Of a DNA stretch of 64,000 nt, positions 7,664 to 15,740 are shown piece by piece (position 1 is the stretch's first letter; each line of letters opens with the position of its first letter). A program made the position numbers and the translations under genes. The DNA is from an uncultured Prevotella sp. (GTDB taxonomy: Bacteria; Bacteroidota; Bacteroidia; Bacteroidales; Bacteroidaceae), in assembly GCA_905233825.1 (NCBI GenBank), contig CAJOFE010000002.1:1-64000 (forward strand), written 5' to 3'. The notes under the pieces are model-generated. The model saw only the letters and a program-made list of their open reading frames with translations. It did no database searches and was not told the DNA's origin.

Positions 7664-9350
7664 AGCTGCTGCCACCCACGAACTCACGCATGATGCTGGT
7701 AGGTGGAATCTCCTGATCGCTGACGGGCAGGAAAAAGTGGATGAACTTCAGCAGACGGTGGGCCTCGCTATACTCAGGACAGTTCTTGGGCACCATTGAG
7801 AGGATGATCTCGGCGTGGGTGCGCAGTACGGCAAACTCGATGTTGAGCGCCGAGTTGAACATCACATCGGCACTTTCCTGATAGGGGAATATCCATTTAT
7901 CCTCGGCATCGAGCACATTCTTCCACTGGCTGATGGTCTGCTGGGCAGTATAGGCACCCTTGTTGTAGTCGCGGATAATGCGGCGCAACAGTCGGTTGTC
8001 GCGTACGGGAATCCAGTTGTGGTCATCGAGCGAAATACTGGTTAGGGCAGAGATATAAATCTTGTATTTTACTGCATCGGCAATCTTCTGCGTCAGCAAC
8101 GGATTCAGCGCATGGATACCCTCCATGATGAGCACCGTGTCGCTACCCAGCTTCAGCTTCTTGCCATTATACTCACGCTTGCCCGTCACGAAGTTGTACT
8201 CAGGCACCTCTACGCGCTCGCCTTTCATCAGTCGGCTCAGGTGGTCTTCCAGCAGGTGGTAATCAACGGTCTCTATGTTGTCGAAGTCATAATCACCGTT
8301 GGGAAGCTTCGGCGTATCGACACGGTTCACGAAATAGTCGTCGGTAGAGAACGAAACAGGCCGCAGACCACAGGCCAGCAACTGCACGGAGAGGCGCTTG
8401 CAGAACGTGGTCTTGCCCGATGACGAAGGACCAGTAATGAGCACCAGACGCACGGGGTCCTGCTCACGATGGAATCGACGGTCTATCTCCTCTGCTATCT
8501 GCACGATTTTCTTCTCCTGCAAGGCCTCGCTGACCTGTATCAGCTCTGAAGCATAGCCACGCATGATGGCCTTGTTCACATCACCCGCATTCGACAGGCG
8601 CATGATGATGTCCCAGTGGGTCTTCTCGGCAAACATCTCGAAAGTCTTCGGCTGTGCCACCTTCTCAGCCACGCGGTCGGGCTGGTTCCAGTCGGGCACA
8701 CGCAACAGCAATCCATCCTCGTAGCGTTCCACATCCCACACCTGCAGATAGCCTGCGCTGGGCACTAAAGGGCCATAGTAATAATCAACGGTATCGCCCA
8801 GCGTGTAGTAGTCTGAGTATATCTGACCGCTCGTCTCCAGAAGCTTCACCTTGTCCGAGAATCCCCGCTCAGTAAATACGCGTATAGCCTCCTCCGTAGT
8901 GGCCTCCGTGCGACGGAACGGCATGTCGAGATCAACAATCTCCTGCATGCGGACCTTGATTTGCTCCACCATCTTATCGGTAACCTGCCTGCTCTCCCCT
9001 CGGGAGAGGTTGGGAGTAGGTTTGAAGTTACAATAATACCCACGACACAGCGAGTGCTCGATGAAGAGCTTCGAGCCAGGAAACAAATCCTGCGTCGCCT
9101 TGTAGAGGAGGAAGCACAAGCTGCGCACATAGACACGATGCCCACTTCCCTCACGTGCATCGAGGAACTCCACATCGCGATTCTGAAACAGGCGGAACTT
9201 CAGTCCCTGCGAGGTATTATTCACTTTAGCCGACACCACAGGGTAAGGCAACTGGATATCGTCGGCAAACTCCTGATAGACATCAAGCAGCGATACCCCC
9301 TCGGGAAAGCTCTTTGTGATGCCATTGTTCTTGCAGCGAATCTGTAACAT
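7647..9350 (-). CDS. Nucleoside (uridine-like) kinase with N-terminal TGS-like region
   Basis: This protein of about 567 residues ends in a uridine kinase/phosphoribulokinase-type P-loop domain (GPSSSGKTTFCKRL, about residues 286-299; STDDYF following) that should phosphorylate a nucleoside with NTP. The first about 220 residues resemble the TGS and second additional domains of threonyl-tRNA synthetase (ITKSFPEGVSLLDVYQEF; HSLCRGYYCNF), as in the Bacteroidetes nucleoside kinase family. The start at 9350 is chosen because the family begins there (MLQIRCKNNG) and upstream codons overlap the promoter. A partial G/C-rich element (8991-9020) is translated as NLSRGESRQ. It lies antisense between menD and menB. 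Confidence 0.8.
   Translation of the reverse strand: MLQIRCKNNGITKSFPEGVSLLDVYQEFADDIQLPYPVVSAKVNNTSQGLKFRLFQNRDVEFLDAREGSGHRVYVRSLCFLLYKATQDLFPGSKLFIEHSLCRGYYCNFKPTPNLSRGESRQVTDKMVEQIKVRMQEIVDLDMPFRRTEATTEEAIRVFTERGFSDKVKLLETSGQIYSDYYTLGDTVDYYYGPLVPSAGYLQVWDVERYEDGLLLRVPDWNQPDRVAEKVAQPKTFEMFAEKTHWDIIMRLSNAGDVNKAIMRGYASELIQVSEALQEKKIVQIAEEIDRRFHREQDPVRLVLITGPSSSGKTTFCKRLSVQLLACGLRPVSFSTDDYFVNRVDTPKLPNGDYDFDNIETVDYHLLEDHLSRLMKGERVEVPEYNFVTGKREYNGKKLKLGSDTVLIMEGIHALNPLLTQKIADAVKYKIYISALTSISLDDHNWIPVRDNRLLRRIIRDYNKGAYTAQQTISQWKNVLDAEDKWIFPYQESADVMFNSALNIEFAVLRTHAEIILSMVPKNCPEYSEAHRLLKFIHFFLPVSDQEIPPTSIMREFVGGSSFKYDR
8991..9020 (-). repeat. Partial G/C-rich element inside nucleoside kinase
   Basis: GCTCTCCCCTCGGGAGAGGT followed by TGGGAGTAGG is a short palindrome related to the menF element. 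On the minus strand it is in frame, encoding PTPNLSRGESRQ. Confidence 0.5.
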
Positions 9351-9375
9351 AGCTTTAGGCGTTTTTACTTGATGC

Positions 9376-9426
9376 TGCAAAGGTACAAAAACTTTAAGAC
9401 ATAACCAAAGATATTCGTCTGGAAAT
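9376..9426 (-). repeat. 51-bp inverted repeat, left arm (contains promoter)
   Basis: The minus strand of this segment matches 9909-9959 on the plus strand at 49 of 51 positions. Each arm carries a complete promoter and drives the gene next to it, the nucleoside kinase here and menB on the other side. Confidence 0.85.
9378..9409 (-). promoter_or_regulatory. Promoter of the nucleoside kinase gene
   Basis: Minus strand: TTTG (9409-9406), 20-nt spacer, TACCTTTG (9385-9378). The start codon follows about 27 nt downstream. Confidence 0.8.
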
Positions 9427-9908
9427 GCAAAAGAAATGGAACAAGATATTGACACTCATTTCTATAATGCCCTGCTTTTTAAAACGAGCGGCGTTCTTTC
9501 GGGGAAAAAGATGCCTTCTTTGGGGCCAAAAGGTGCCTTCTCTATGCCTTGGAGAAGGCATCTGTTTTAGTTAGCTATTGTCCTCGCGCGCGTACGCGCG
9601 CACACTTAAATTTTGCAATGAAAAATCTGCACTTCTGTTACAGTTCGTTGTAAACCGTTGCTTGACAATGAGATAGATAGGTGCAGATATGGTAACAATA
9701 GTGACAGATATTCTGAAATATGGCGCAAAAAACTGCATTATTTTGAAGAAAAAACGAGAAAATAGTTCAAAAACGCTTAAAATCGGACTGAAAAACGGCC
9801 AGATTCCCCTTTTTCCATCCCCAAAATCGGCGTTTTGGGGCAGGAATGAAGCAGGAAAACACAAGAATTCAACAAAAAACAGAAAAAAACGAAAAAAAAG
9901 ATATTGGA
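9427..9908. other. Intergenic segment between the inverted promoters
   Basis: This 482-base A/T-rich spacer has no convincing gene. It holds an inverted repeat AGATGCCTTCT (9509-9519) / AGAAGGCATCT (9553-9563) with a third related copy between. It also has an alternating C/G palindrome at 9586-9601 and a hairpin CCCCAAAA-6 nt-TTTTGGGG at 9819-9840. Confidence 0.6.
9586..9601. repeat. Alternating CG palindrome
   Basis: GCGCGCGTACGCGCGC is a perfect 16-bp palindrome of alternating purine and pyrimidine in an A/T-rich spacer. Such DNA can adopt Z-form; whether it does here is unknown. Confidence 0.6.
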
Positions 9909-9959
9909 ATTTCCAAACGAATATCTTTGGTTATGTCTTAAAGTTTTCGTACCTTTGCA
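9909..9959 (+). repeat. 51-bp inverted repeat, right arm (contains promoter)
   Basis: This is the inverted copy of 9376-9426 with two mismatches. Confidence 0.85.
9926..9957 (+). promoter_or_regulatory. Promoter of menB
   Basis: TTTG (9926-9929), 20-nt spacer, TACCTTTG (9950-9957). ATG of menB follows at 9978, giving a leader of roughly 15 nt. Confidence 0.8.
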
Positions 9960-9977
9960 CGAAAACGCGATATTACT

Positions 9978-10829
9978 ATGGAAAAGAGACTGTGGAAAGA
10001 AATCAGGAAGTTCGAGGAGATTCTCTTCGAAGAGTATAACGGCATTGCGAAGATCACCATCAATCGTGCACGCTACCGCAACGCCTTTACGCCACGCACC
10101 ACGCAAGAGCTGAGCGAGGCCTTCACCCTGTGTCGCGAGTTGCAACGCATCCGTGTGGTGCTGCTGACTGGAGCGATGAGCGAGGTGCCCGAGGGCATGA
10201 GTCTGAAGGACGTGAAGCACGCTTTCTGTTCTGGTGGCGACATGCATGTGAAGGGACGAGGCGGATATATCGACGAGGAGGGTGTGCCACGACTCAGCGT
10301 GCTCGACGTGCAGATGCAGATTCGCCGATTGCCCAAGCCTGTCATCGCTATGGTGAACGGCTATGCCATCGGAGGTGGTCACGTGCTGCACTTAGTATGC
10401 GACCTCACTATTGCCTCAGAGAATGCTATCTTCGGCCAGACGGGGCCGAAAGTGGGCTCGTTCGATGCCGGCTTTGGCTCCAGCTATCTCGCCCGCATCG
10501 TAGGTCAAAAGAAAGCACGCGAGATATGGTTCCTCTGTCGTCAGTACTCGGCTCAGGAGGCGCTGCAGATGGGGCTCGTCAATAAGGTGGTACCCATAGA
10601 GCAGTTAGAGGACGAGTGCGTGGCTTGGGCTGAAGAGATGATGGAACGCTCGCCCTTAGCGCTCCGCATGATCAAAGCGGGCCTGAATGCCGAGCTCGAC
10701 GGACAGGCGGGCATCCAGCAACTGGCTGGCGACGCCACCATGCTCTACTACTTCCTCGACGAAGCGCAGGAGGGTGGCCGTGCATTCTTGGAGAAGCGCA
10801 AGCCGAACTTCGGGAAATATACATATTAA
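9978..10829 (+). CDS. menB: 1,4-dihydroxy-2-naphthoyl-CoA synthase
   Basis: This 283-residue crotonase-fold enzyme cyclises succinylbenzoyl-CoA to dihydroxynaphthoyl-CoA. Clear family marks are [14 protein letters not shown] (about residues 89-102), the oxyanion region [32 protein letters not shown] and [13 protein letters not shown]. Length is normal. It has its own promoter, a copy of the one for the divergent nucleoside kinase. Its stop is followed by repeats and a GxxExxY gene that separate it from menC and menE. Confidence 0.93.
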   Translation: MEKRLWKEIRKFEEILFEEYNGIAKITINRARYRNAFTPRTTQELSEAFTLCRELQRIRVVLLTGAMSEVPEGMSLKDVKHAFCSGGDMHVKGRGGYIDEEGVPRLSVLDVQMQIRRLPKPVIAMVNGYAIGGGHVLHLVCDLTIASENAIFGQTGPKVGSFDAGFGSSYLARIVGQKKAREIWFLCRQYSAQEALQMGLVNKVVPIEQLEDECVAWAEEMMERSPLALRMIKAGLNAELDGQAGIQQLAGDATMLYYFLDEAQEGGRAFLEKRKPNFGKYTY

Positions 10830-10841
10830 CGATTCTCAAAG

Positions 10842-10905
10842 ACATAATAACGGTTATAGACATAATAACATAATAACTATTTTAAAAGGCAGAATAACAA
10901 AATAA
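10842..10905 (+). repeat. Direct repeat copy 1 upstream of the GxxExxY gene
   Basis: This roughly 64-nt A/T-rich unit contains ACATAATAACGGTTA, AGACATAATAACATAATAAC and GAATAACAAAATAA. A second copy follows at 10911-10973 with a few changes and one deleted base. Inverted relatives lie at 11361-11402 on the other side of the gene. Confidence 0.85.
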
Positions 10906-10910
10906 AATAT

Positions 10911-10973
10911 ACATAATAACGGTTAAAGACATAATAACATAATAACTATTTTAAAGGACGAATAACAAAATAA
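10911..10973 (+). repeat. Direct repeat copy 2 upstream of the GxxExxY gene
   Basis: Copy of 10842-10905, ending 2 bases before the ATG of the GxxExxY gene. It therefore forms the gene's immediate upstream region. Confidence 0.85.
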
Positions 10974-10975
10974 TT

Positions 10976-11359
10976 ATGGATATAGAGTCATTGATAAAGA
11001 CGGTGATGGAATGCGCAGGAAACATACGAAAGAAACTGGGACCAGGCTATCTTGAAAGTGTCTATAAAAACGCAATGTTGGTGGAGTTGAAGAAACATGA
11101 ACTGACCTACGAGGTAGAAAAACCTATCAACGTCTATTATGAGGACGTGCTTGTGGGAGAGTTCAAGGCAGACATCGTAGTCGAAGGCATGCTGATATTG
11201 GAACTAAAGGCTGTCAATTCTTTGCATATTGCTCACGAAATACAATTGGTGAATTATCTTACAGCAACAGGAGTCAATGACGGACTCCTGATTAACTTCG
11301 GTTCAGAAGAATTACAAATCAAACGTAAATACCGCATCTATCGTAAACGCTTCTCTTAA
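10976..11359 (+). CDS. GxxExxY family protein (PD-(D/E)XK-like fold)
   Basis: This 127-residue protein of the widespread GxxExxY (PDDEXK_3) family is named for the GPGYLESVY motif (about residues 22-30). A nuclease-like core follows: GEFKADIVV, then ILELKAV, giving the D...(E)xK arrangement. The tail has the usual HEIQLVNYL and LLINFG segments. The biochemical role of this family is not established; the fold suggests a nuclease or nucleic-acid-binding protein. It splits menB from menC and is visibly more A/T-rich than both. Direct repeats lie upstream and inverted copies downstream, which suggests arrival as a unit. Confidence 0.85.
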   Translation: MDIESLIKTVMECAGNIRKKLGPGYLESVYKNAMLVELKKHELTYEVEKPINVYYEDVLVGEFKADIVVEGMLILELKAVNSLHIAHEIQLVNYLTATGVNDGLLINFGSEELQIKRKYRIYRKRFS

Positions 11360-11360
11360 T

Positions 11361-11402
11361 CGTTATTATGTTATTATGTCTTCGAAAGTTATTATGTCTT
11401 TA
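11361..11402 (-). repeat. Inverted copies of the CATAATAAC repeat downstream of the GxxExxY gene
   Basis: On the minus strand this reads TTTAAAGACATAATAACTTT then GAAGACATAATAACATAATA, matching units of 10842-10973 in the opposite orientation. It supplies both candidate ATG codons of menC. Confidence 0.8.
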
Positions 11403-12431
11403 AAAGTTAATGTGTCTGAGCGGACGTTGCACTTCAAACAGCCAGCAGGAACATCGCGCGGAGTTTATACCGAGCGACATATCTGGTTGATTACAGTATC
11501 TGACAGCAAGAACGTAGGTATTGGCGAGTGTGCACCTCTGCCCCAGCTGAGCTGCGACGACCTGCCCGATCCTATATATGATAAGGTATTACGCCGCTTC
11601 TGTGACGAGGTGGAACAGACAGGACAGATTCCCTACGAGGCCATGCGTCCCTACCCCAGCATGCTTTTCGGACTGGAAACGGCGCTATTAAGTCTGGAGC
11701 GTCACCCTAAACTCTTCGATACTCCCTTCAGTCGTGGCGAGGTGGGCATTCCCATCAACGGGCTCGTGTGGATGGGCAGCTACGAGGAGATGGAACAGCG
11801 TATGGAAGAGAAGTTAGAACAGGGCTTCCGTTGCATCAAGCTGAAGATCGGCGCCATCGATTTCGAGCAGGAGCTGGATCTCACCAAGAAGATTCGCCAG
11901 CGCTTCTCATATCATGATGTAGAGTTACGCGTCGATGCCAACGGTGCCTTCCGTTATGAAGACGGCGACGCGCTCTACAAGTTAGAACTATTGTCGCAAT
12001 ATGCACTACATAGCATCGAACAACCCATCCGTAAGGGACAATGGGCCAATATGGCTGAGCTTTGTCGCGAGTCACCTCTGCCGATAGCCCTCGATGAGGA
12101 ATTAATTGGCGTGAACGACCCAGAGCAAAAACGCCAGATGCTACGCATCATCAAGCCAGCCTATATCGTGCTGAAACCGTCGCTGCATGGTGGCATGATG
12201 GGCTGTAGGGAATGGATTAGCATTGCTGGCGAAGAGGGCATTGGCTCGTGGATTACCTCAGCCTTAGAGAGCAACATCGGCCTGAACGCCATCGCTCAGT
12301 TCTGCAGTTCTGTCTATGGCGATGCCATTATTTTTCCCCAAGGGCTCGGAACAGGACAGCTATTTACTGACAATATTCCTATGCCCTTAGAAATACGCGG
12401 AAACGAACTATGGATCTCGAAGAATTCTTAG
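11394..12431 (+). CDS. menC: o-Succinylbenzoate synthase
   Basis: This 345-residue enolase-superfamily enzyme dehydrates SHCHC to o-succinylbenzoate. The catalytic residues are visible: KLKIG (Lys pair), RVDANGAF (Asp), SIEQPI (Glu), ALDEELIG (Asp/Glu) and VLKPSLHGG (Lys). ATG 11394 is chosen because the protein then starts at the family position just before RTLHFKQPAGTSRG; ATG 11376 is also possible. Both ATGs lie in repeat DNA bordering the GxxExxY gene, so the native 5' end may have been replaced. The 3' end overlaps menE by 22 nt. Confidence 0.88.
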   Translation: MSLKVNVSERTLHFKQPAGTSRGVYTERHIWLITVSDSKNVGIGECAPLPQLSCDDLPDPIYDKVLRRFCDEVEQTGQIPYEAMRPYPSMLFGLETALLSLERHPKLFDTPFSRGEVGIPINGLVWMGSYEEMEQRMEEKLEQGFRCIKLKIGAIDFEQELDLTKKIRQRFSYHDVELRVDANGAFRYEDGDALYKLELLSQYALHSIEQPIRKGQWANMAELCRESPLPIALDEELIGVNDPEQKRQMLRIIKPAYIVLKPSLHGGMMGCREWISIAGEEGIGSWITSALESNIGLNAIAQFCSSVYGDAIIFPQGLGTGQLFTDNIPMPLEIRGNELWISKNS

Positions 12432-13396
12432 CCGAATGGCATAACGACAGCCCGTATGTCCGTGTGCACACCAGCGGCTCGACGGGTGTTCCCAAGAGCA
12501 TGCTTGTGGAGAAGCGGCGCATGGAGGCCTCAGCCCGTATCACCTGCGAGTTCTTGGGATTGAAGGCAGGCGACAGCGCCCTACTCTGCCTGCCCTTAGA
12601 CTATATCGCAGGAAAGATGATGGTGGTGCGCGCCTTGACCTGTGGTCTGCGCCTCATCAGCGTAGCGCCAAGTGGTACACCCAAATGGAAAGGCCCCATT
12701 GACTTCGCCGCTATGGTGCCCATGCAGGTGTGGAACCTCTTGCAGCTGTCTGATGGCCGCGAACGACTGATGCAGATTCGCCACCTCATCATCGGAGGAG
12801 GTGCTATAGACTCAGCCCTCGCTTCGGCATTAAAAGACTTTCCCAACCATATCTGGAGTACCTACGGAATGACTGAGACACTCAGCCACATCGCCCTGCG
12901 CCGACTGAACGGCCCTGAAGCCACAGCATATTACACTCCGTTCGAAGGTGTGCACCTGTCGCAAGACGAAGAAGGGTGTCTAATCATTGATGCTCCTGCC
13001 GTTCACGACGGCCTGCTCATCACCAACGACATTGCTGAAATACAACCCCCACTCCAGTCGGAGGGGGCTGGGGGGAGGCCGCGCTTCCGCATCTTAGGCC
13101 GTCGCGACAATGTTATCTGTTCAGGTGGCATCAAGATTCAGGCAGAAGAGGTGGAGCGAGTGTTGCATCCCCACCTCAAGGCTCCCTTCTGCATTACCAA
13201 ACGGAAAGACCCCAAGCTGGGCGAGGCCGTCGTACTCCTAACGGAAGATAACGACATTTCGGCCCTCAAGACGCTTTGTGAACAGGAATTGCCACACTAC
13301 TGGAGGCCACGCTATTACATCAGCGTAGCTAAGATTCCTTTGACAGGAACAGGAAAGATTGCCCGTAAAGAAGCAGAAGCACTTGCCTCAGCCTAA
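12410..13396 (+). CDS. menE: o-Succinylbenzoate-CoA ligase
   Basis: This 328-residue member of the acyl-CoA synthetase (ANL) superfamily activates o-succinylbenzoate with ATP and CoA. The P-loop is HTSGSTGVPKSM (about residues 19-30). STYGMTET and RRDNVICSGGIKIQAEEVE mark the A5 and A8 regions, and GTGKIARK near the end holds the catalytic Lys. It is shorter than typical ligases because the N-terminal region is reduced, as in other Bacteroidetes. About residues 215-225 (PPLQSEGAGGRP) come from a partial G/C-rich element. It overlaps menC by 22 nt and the convergent dehydrogenase gene by 4 nt. Confidence 0.88.
   Translation: MDLEEFLAEWHNDSPYVRVHTSGSTGVPKSMLVEKRRMEASARITCEFLGLKAGDSALLCLPLDYIAGKMMVVRALTCGLRLISVAPSGTPKWKGPIDFAAMVPMQVWNLLQLSDGRERLMQIRHLIIGGGAIDSALASALKDFPNHIWSTYGMTETLSHIALRRLNGPEATAYYTPFEGVHLSQDEEGCLIIDAPAVHDGLLITNDIAEIQPPLQSEGAGGRPRFRILGRRDNVICSGGIKIQAEEVERVLHPHLKAPFCITKRKDPKLGEAVVLLTEDNDISALKTLCEQELPHYWRPRYYISVAKIPLTGTGKIARKEAEALASA
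13046..13080 (+). repeat. Partial G/C-rich element inside menE
   Basis: CCCCCACTCCAGTCGGAGGG followed by GGCTGGGGGGAGGCC has the palindrome plus G-rich tail layout of the family. It is in frame (PPLQSEGAGGRP). Confidence 0.6.
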
Positions 13397-14346
13397 TTCA
13401 CCACGTTGATAGGCTTCCCCTTCAGGAAAGCCTGCACATTATCGATGGCAATCTGCATCAGCCGCTGGCGAGCCTCAAAGGTTGCCCAAGCAATATGAGG
13501 CGTCAGAAAAGCATTCGGACATTGCAACAGCGGATTGTCAGCTTGCGGTGGTTCCTGTGACATTACGTCAGCTCCATAACCTAACAGTTGCCCACTCTGC
13601 AAGGCATCGGCTACAGCCTGCTCATCCACCAATGGCCCACGCCCAGTATTAATCAGAATGGTCCCAGGCTTCATCTTCTTCAGCGCCTTCGCATTCATAA
13701 GATGGCGAGTCTGTTCCGTGAGCGGACAATGTAGTGAGAGCACATCGCTGATGGCCAGCAGTCCTTCAAAGGTGGTCTTCTGGATGCCGGCAGGCAGGTC
13801 GCTGCTGTTCTTGCTGGTCATAGCGAAGACATCCATACCAAACTGACGGGCAACGGTGGCCACTTTCATGCCGATGTTTCCCAAGCCTACGATACCTAAT
13901 GTTTTGCCGTTGAGCTCGATGAGCGGTGTGTCCCAATAGACGAAATCGGGATTGCTGCTCCAGCGTCCCTCACGGTTCTGACGGGCATAGTGGCCCACAC
14001 GGTTTGTGATGTTCAGGATGTGGGCAAAGGTAAGCTGCGCTACGCTGTCGGTACTATATGCAGGAATATTCGTCACCACGATACCTTGCTTGCGGGCAGC
14101 CTTGATATCTACCACATTATAGCCCGTCGCCAGCACACCGATGTACTTCATCTGTGGGAGCTGCTTCAGGGTAGAAGCAGAAAGAATCACTTTATTGGTC
14201 AGAACGATATCGGCATCGTTGCATCGTTCCATCACTTCTTCTGGGGCAGTACGGTCATAGACCGTCAGCTCACCCAAGGCCTGCATGCCTTCCCACGAAA
14301 GATCGCCGGGATTGGCTGCAAAGCCGTCAAGTACTACAATTTTCAT
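13393..14346 (-). CDS. D-2-hydroxyacid dehydrogenase (glycerate dehydrogenase-like)
   Basis: This 317-residue NAD-dependent oxidoreductase of the D-isomer 2-hydroxyacid dehydrogenase family is cytoplasmic. The Rossmann motif GLGNIGMKVA lies near residue 152. The catalytic Arg is in NTGRGPLVDEQA, the Glu in SQEPPQADNP and the His in LTPHIAWATFEARQRL. The closest general type is hydroxypyruvate/glycerate dehydrogenase, but the substrate is not fixed by sequence alone. It overlaps rarA upstream by 4 nt, so the two are cotranscribed. Confidence 0.85.
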   Translation of the reverse strand: MKIVVLDGFAANPGDLSWEGMQALGELTVYDRTAPEEVMERCNDADIVLTNKVILSASTLKQLPQMKYIGVLATGYNVVDIKAARKQGIVVTNIPAYSTDSVAQLTFAHILNITNRVGHYARQNREGRWSSNPDFVYWDTPLIELNGKTLGIVGLGNIGMKVATVARQFGMDVFAMTSKNSSDLPAGIQKTTFEGLLAISDVLSLHCPLTEQTRHLMNAKALKKMKPGTILINTGRGPLVDEQAVADALQSGQLLGYGADVMSQEPPQADNPLLQCPNAFLTPHIAWATFEARQRLMQIAIDNVQAFLKGKPINVVN

Positions 14347-15617
14347 TTTTCAAATCTTTTTCCCCAGTAACTCACCATGCGCTCGTAGAGCTTCTGCTCC
14401 GACGGTGAATGCTGGGCATGCCAGATGCGCAGGTCTTTCAGCTCATCGGGCAAATACTGTTGTTGTGTAAAATGTCCAGGATAGTCATGCGGATATTGAT
14501 AGCCGTCGCTATAGCCCAACTCCTTCATCAGCTTGGTTGGGGCATTACGAAGATGAAGCGGCACAGGCAGATTGCCCGTCTCGCGCACCTTTGCCAAAGC
14601 AGCATCGATGCCTAAATAAGCCGAATTGCTCTTGGGCGACGTTGCCAGATAGACACAGGCCTCGGCCAGCGCGATGCGAGCCTCGGGCCAGCCTATCTTC
14701 ATCACCGTGTCGAAGGCAGCATTAGCCAGCAGCAATGCATTGGGATTGGCCAGACCTATATCCTCAGAAGCGCTAATAACCATACGACGGGCTATGAACT
14801 CCGGATCTTCGCCTCCCTCAATCATGCGGGCCATCCAATAGAGGGCTGCATCGGGGTCGCTACCTCGGATGCTTTTGATGAAGGCTGAGATGATGTCGTA
14901 GTGCATCTCGCCGTCCTTATCGTAGGCCAGCGGATTCTGCTGCAAACGGGTTACGACAAGCTCATCGGATATGATGACAGGATCAGTCTGCTGACTTTCC
15001 ACCACCAACTCCAGAATATTCAGCAGCTTACGGGCATCGCCACCGCTATAGCGCAGCATGGCTCCCGTCTCTTTCAGCTCAATCTGTCGCTGCTTCAGGA
15101 ATACATCGGTAGTAATGGCCCGATGGAGCAGTTGGAGCAGATCTTCTTTCTCTAAGGATTTCAGCACATAGAGCTGACAGCGCGAAAGCAGCGGACGGAT
15201 AACCTCAAATGAGGGATTCTCGGTCGTAGCACCTATCAGCGTGACGATACCGCGCTCCACAGCCCCAAGCAGCGAGTCTTGCTGCGACTTGGAGAAACGG
15301 TGTATCTCGTCTATGAAAAGAATAGGTGATGCCTCGTTGAAGAAACGTCCTTTCTGTGCCTTCTCAATGACGTCGCGCACATCCTTCACGCCGCTGGTCA
15401 CAGCAGAGAGGGTGTAGAACGGAGTCTCCAACTTGTGGGCAATGATCTGCGCCAGCGTTGTCTTCCCCACTCCCGGCGGTCCCCACAGGATAAACGACGA
15501 AATGCGCCCCGACTCTATCATTTGTCGGAGCACAGCCCCCTCGCCTACCAGGTGTTTCTGACCGATATAGTCGTCGAGCGTACGGGGACGCAGCCGTTCT
15601 GCCAATGGTTGTGACAT
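14343..15617 (-). CDS. rarA: Replication-associated recombination protein A (AAA+ ATPase)
   Basis: This 424-residue AAA+ ATPase of the RarA/MgsA/WRNIP1 family acts at stalled replication forks. Walker A is GPPGVGKTTLAQ (about residues 46-57) and Walker B is LFIDEIHRFSKSQQD. The C-terminal tetramerisation region includes YLGIDAAL, a typical LHLRNAPTKLMKELGY motif and PHDYPGHF. Length is normal for the family. It is the first gene of a two-gene unit with the downstream hydroxyacid dehydrogenase (4-nt overlap). Confidence 0.93.
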   Translation of the reverse strand: MSQPLAERLRPRTLDDYIGQKHLVGEGAVLRQMIESGRISSFILWGPPGVGKTTLAQIIAHKLETPFYTLSAVTSGVKDVRDVIEKAQKGRFFNEASPILFIDEIHRFSKSQQDSLLGAVERGIVTLIGATTENPSFEVIRPLLSRCQLYVLKSLEKEDLLQLLHRAITTDVFLKQRQIELKETGAMLRYSGGDARKLLNILELVVESQQTDPVIISDELVVTRLQQNPLAYDKDGEMHYDIISAFIKSIRGSDPDAALYWMARMIEGGEDPEFIARRMVISASEDIGLANPNALLLANAAFDTVMKIGWPEARIALAEACVYLATSPKSNSAYLGIDAALAKVRETGNLPVPLHLRNAPTKLMKELGYSDGYQYPHDYPGHFTQQQYLPDELKDLRIWHAQHSPSEQKLYERMVSYWGKRFEK

Positions 15618-15677
15618 GATTTGGATTGCAAAGATAGTGCATTTTATGTAATAAACAAAAAAATAATTGCGAAAAAA

Positions 15678-15709
15678 CTTGTAAATAAGAAATAAAGTGC
15701 TTATTTTTG
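15678..15709 (+). promoter_or_regulatory. Promoter of the acidic-tailed hypothetical protein
   Basis: CTTG (15678-15681), 20-nt spacer, TATTTTTG (15702-15709). The ATG follows at 15741. Confidence 0.7.
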
Positions 15710-15740
15710 CACCATCAATACAAAAGAAAAAGAGCTATTT

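Noticed and set aside
9571..9864. 97-codon minus-strand frame in the promoter spacer
   Set aside because: It is A/T-rich with Phe/Ile runs, no start context, and overlaps hairpins and the CG palindrome.
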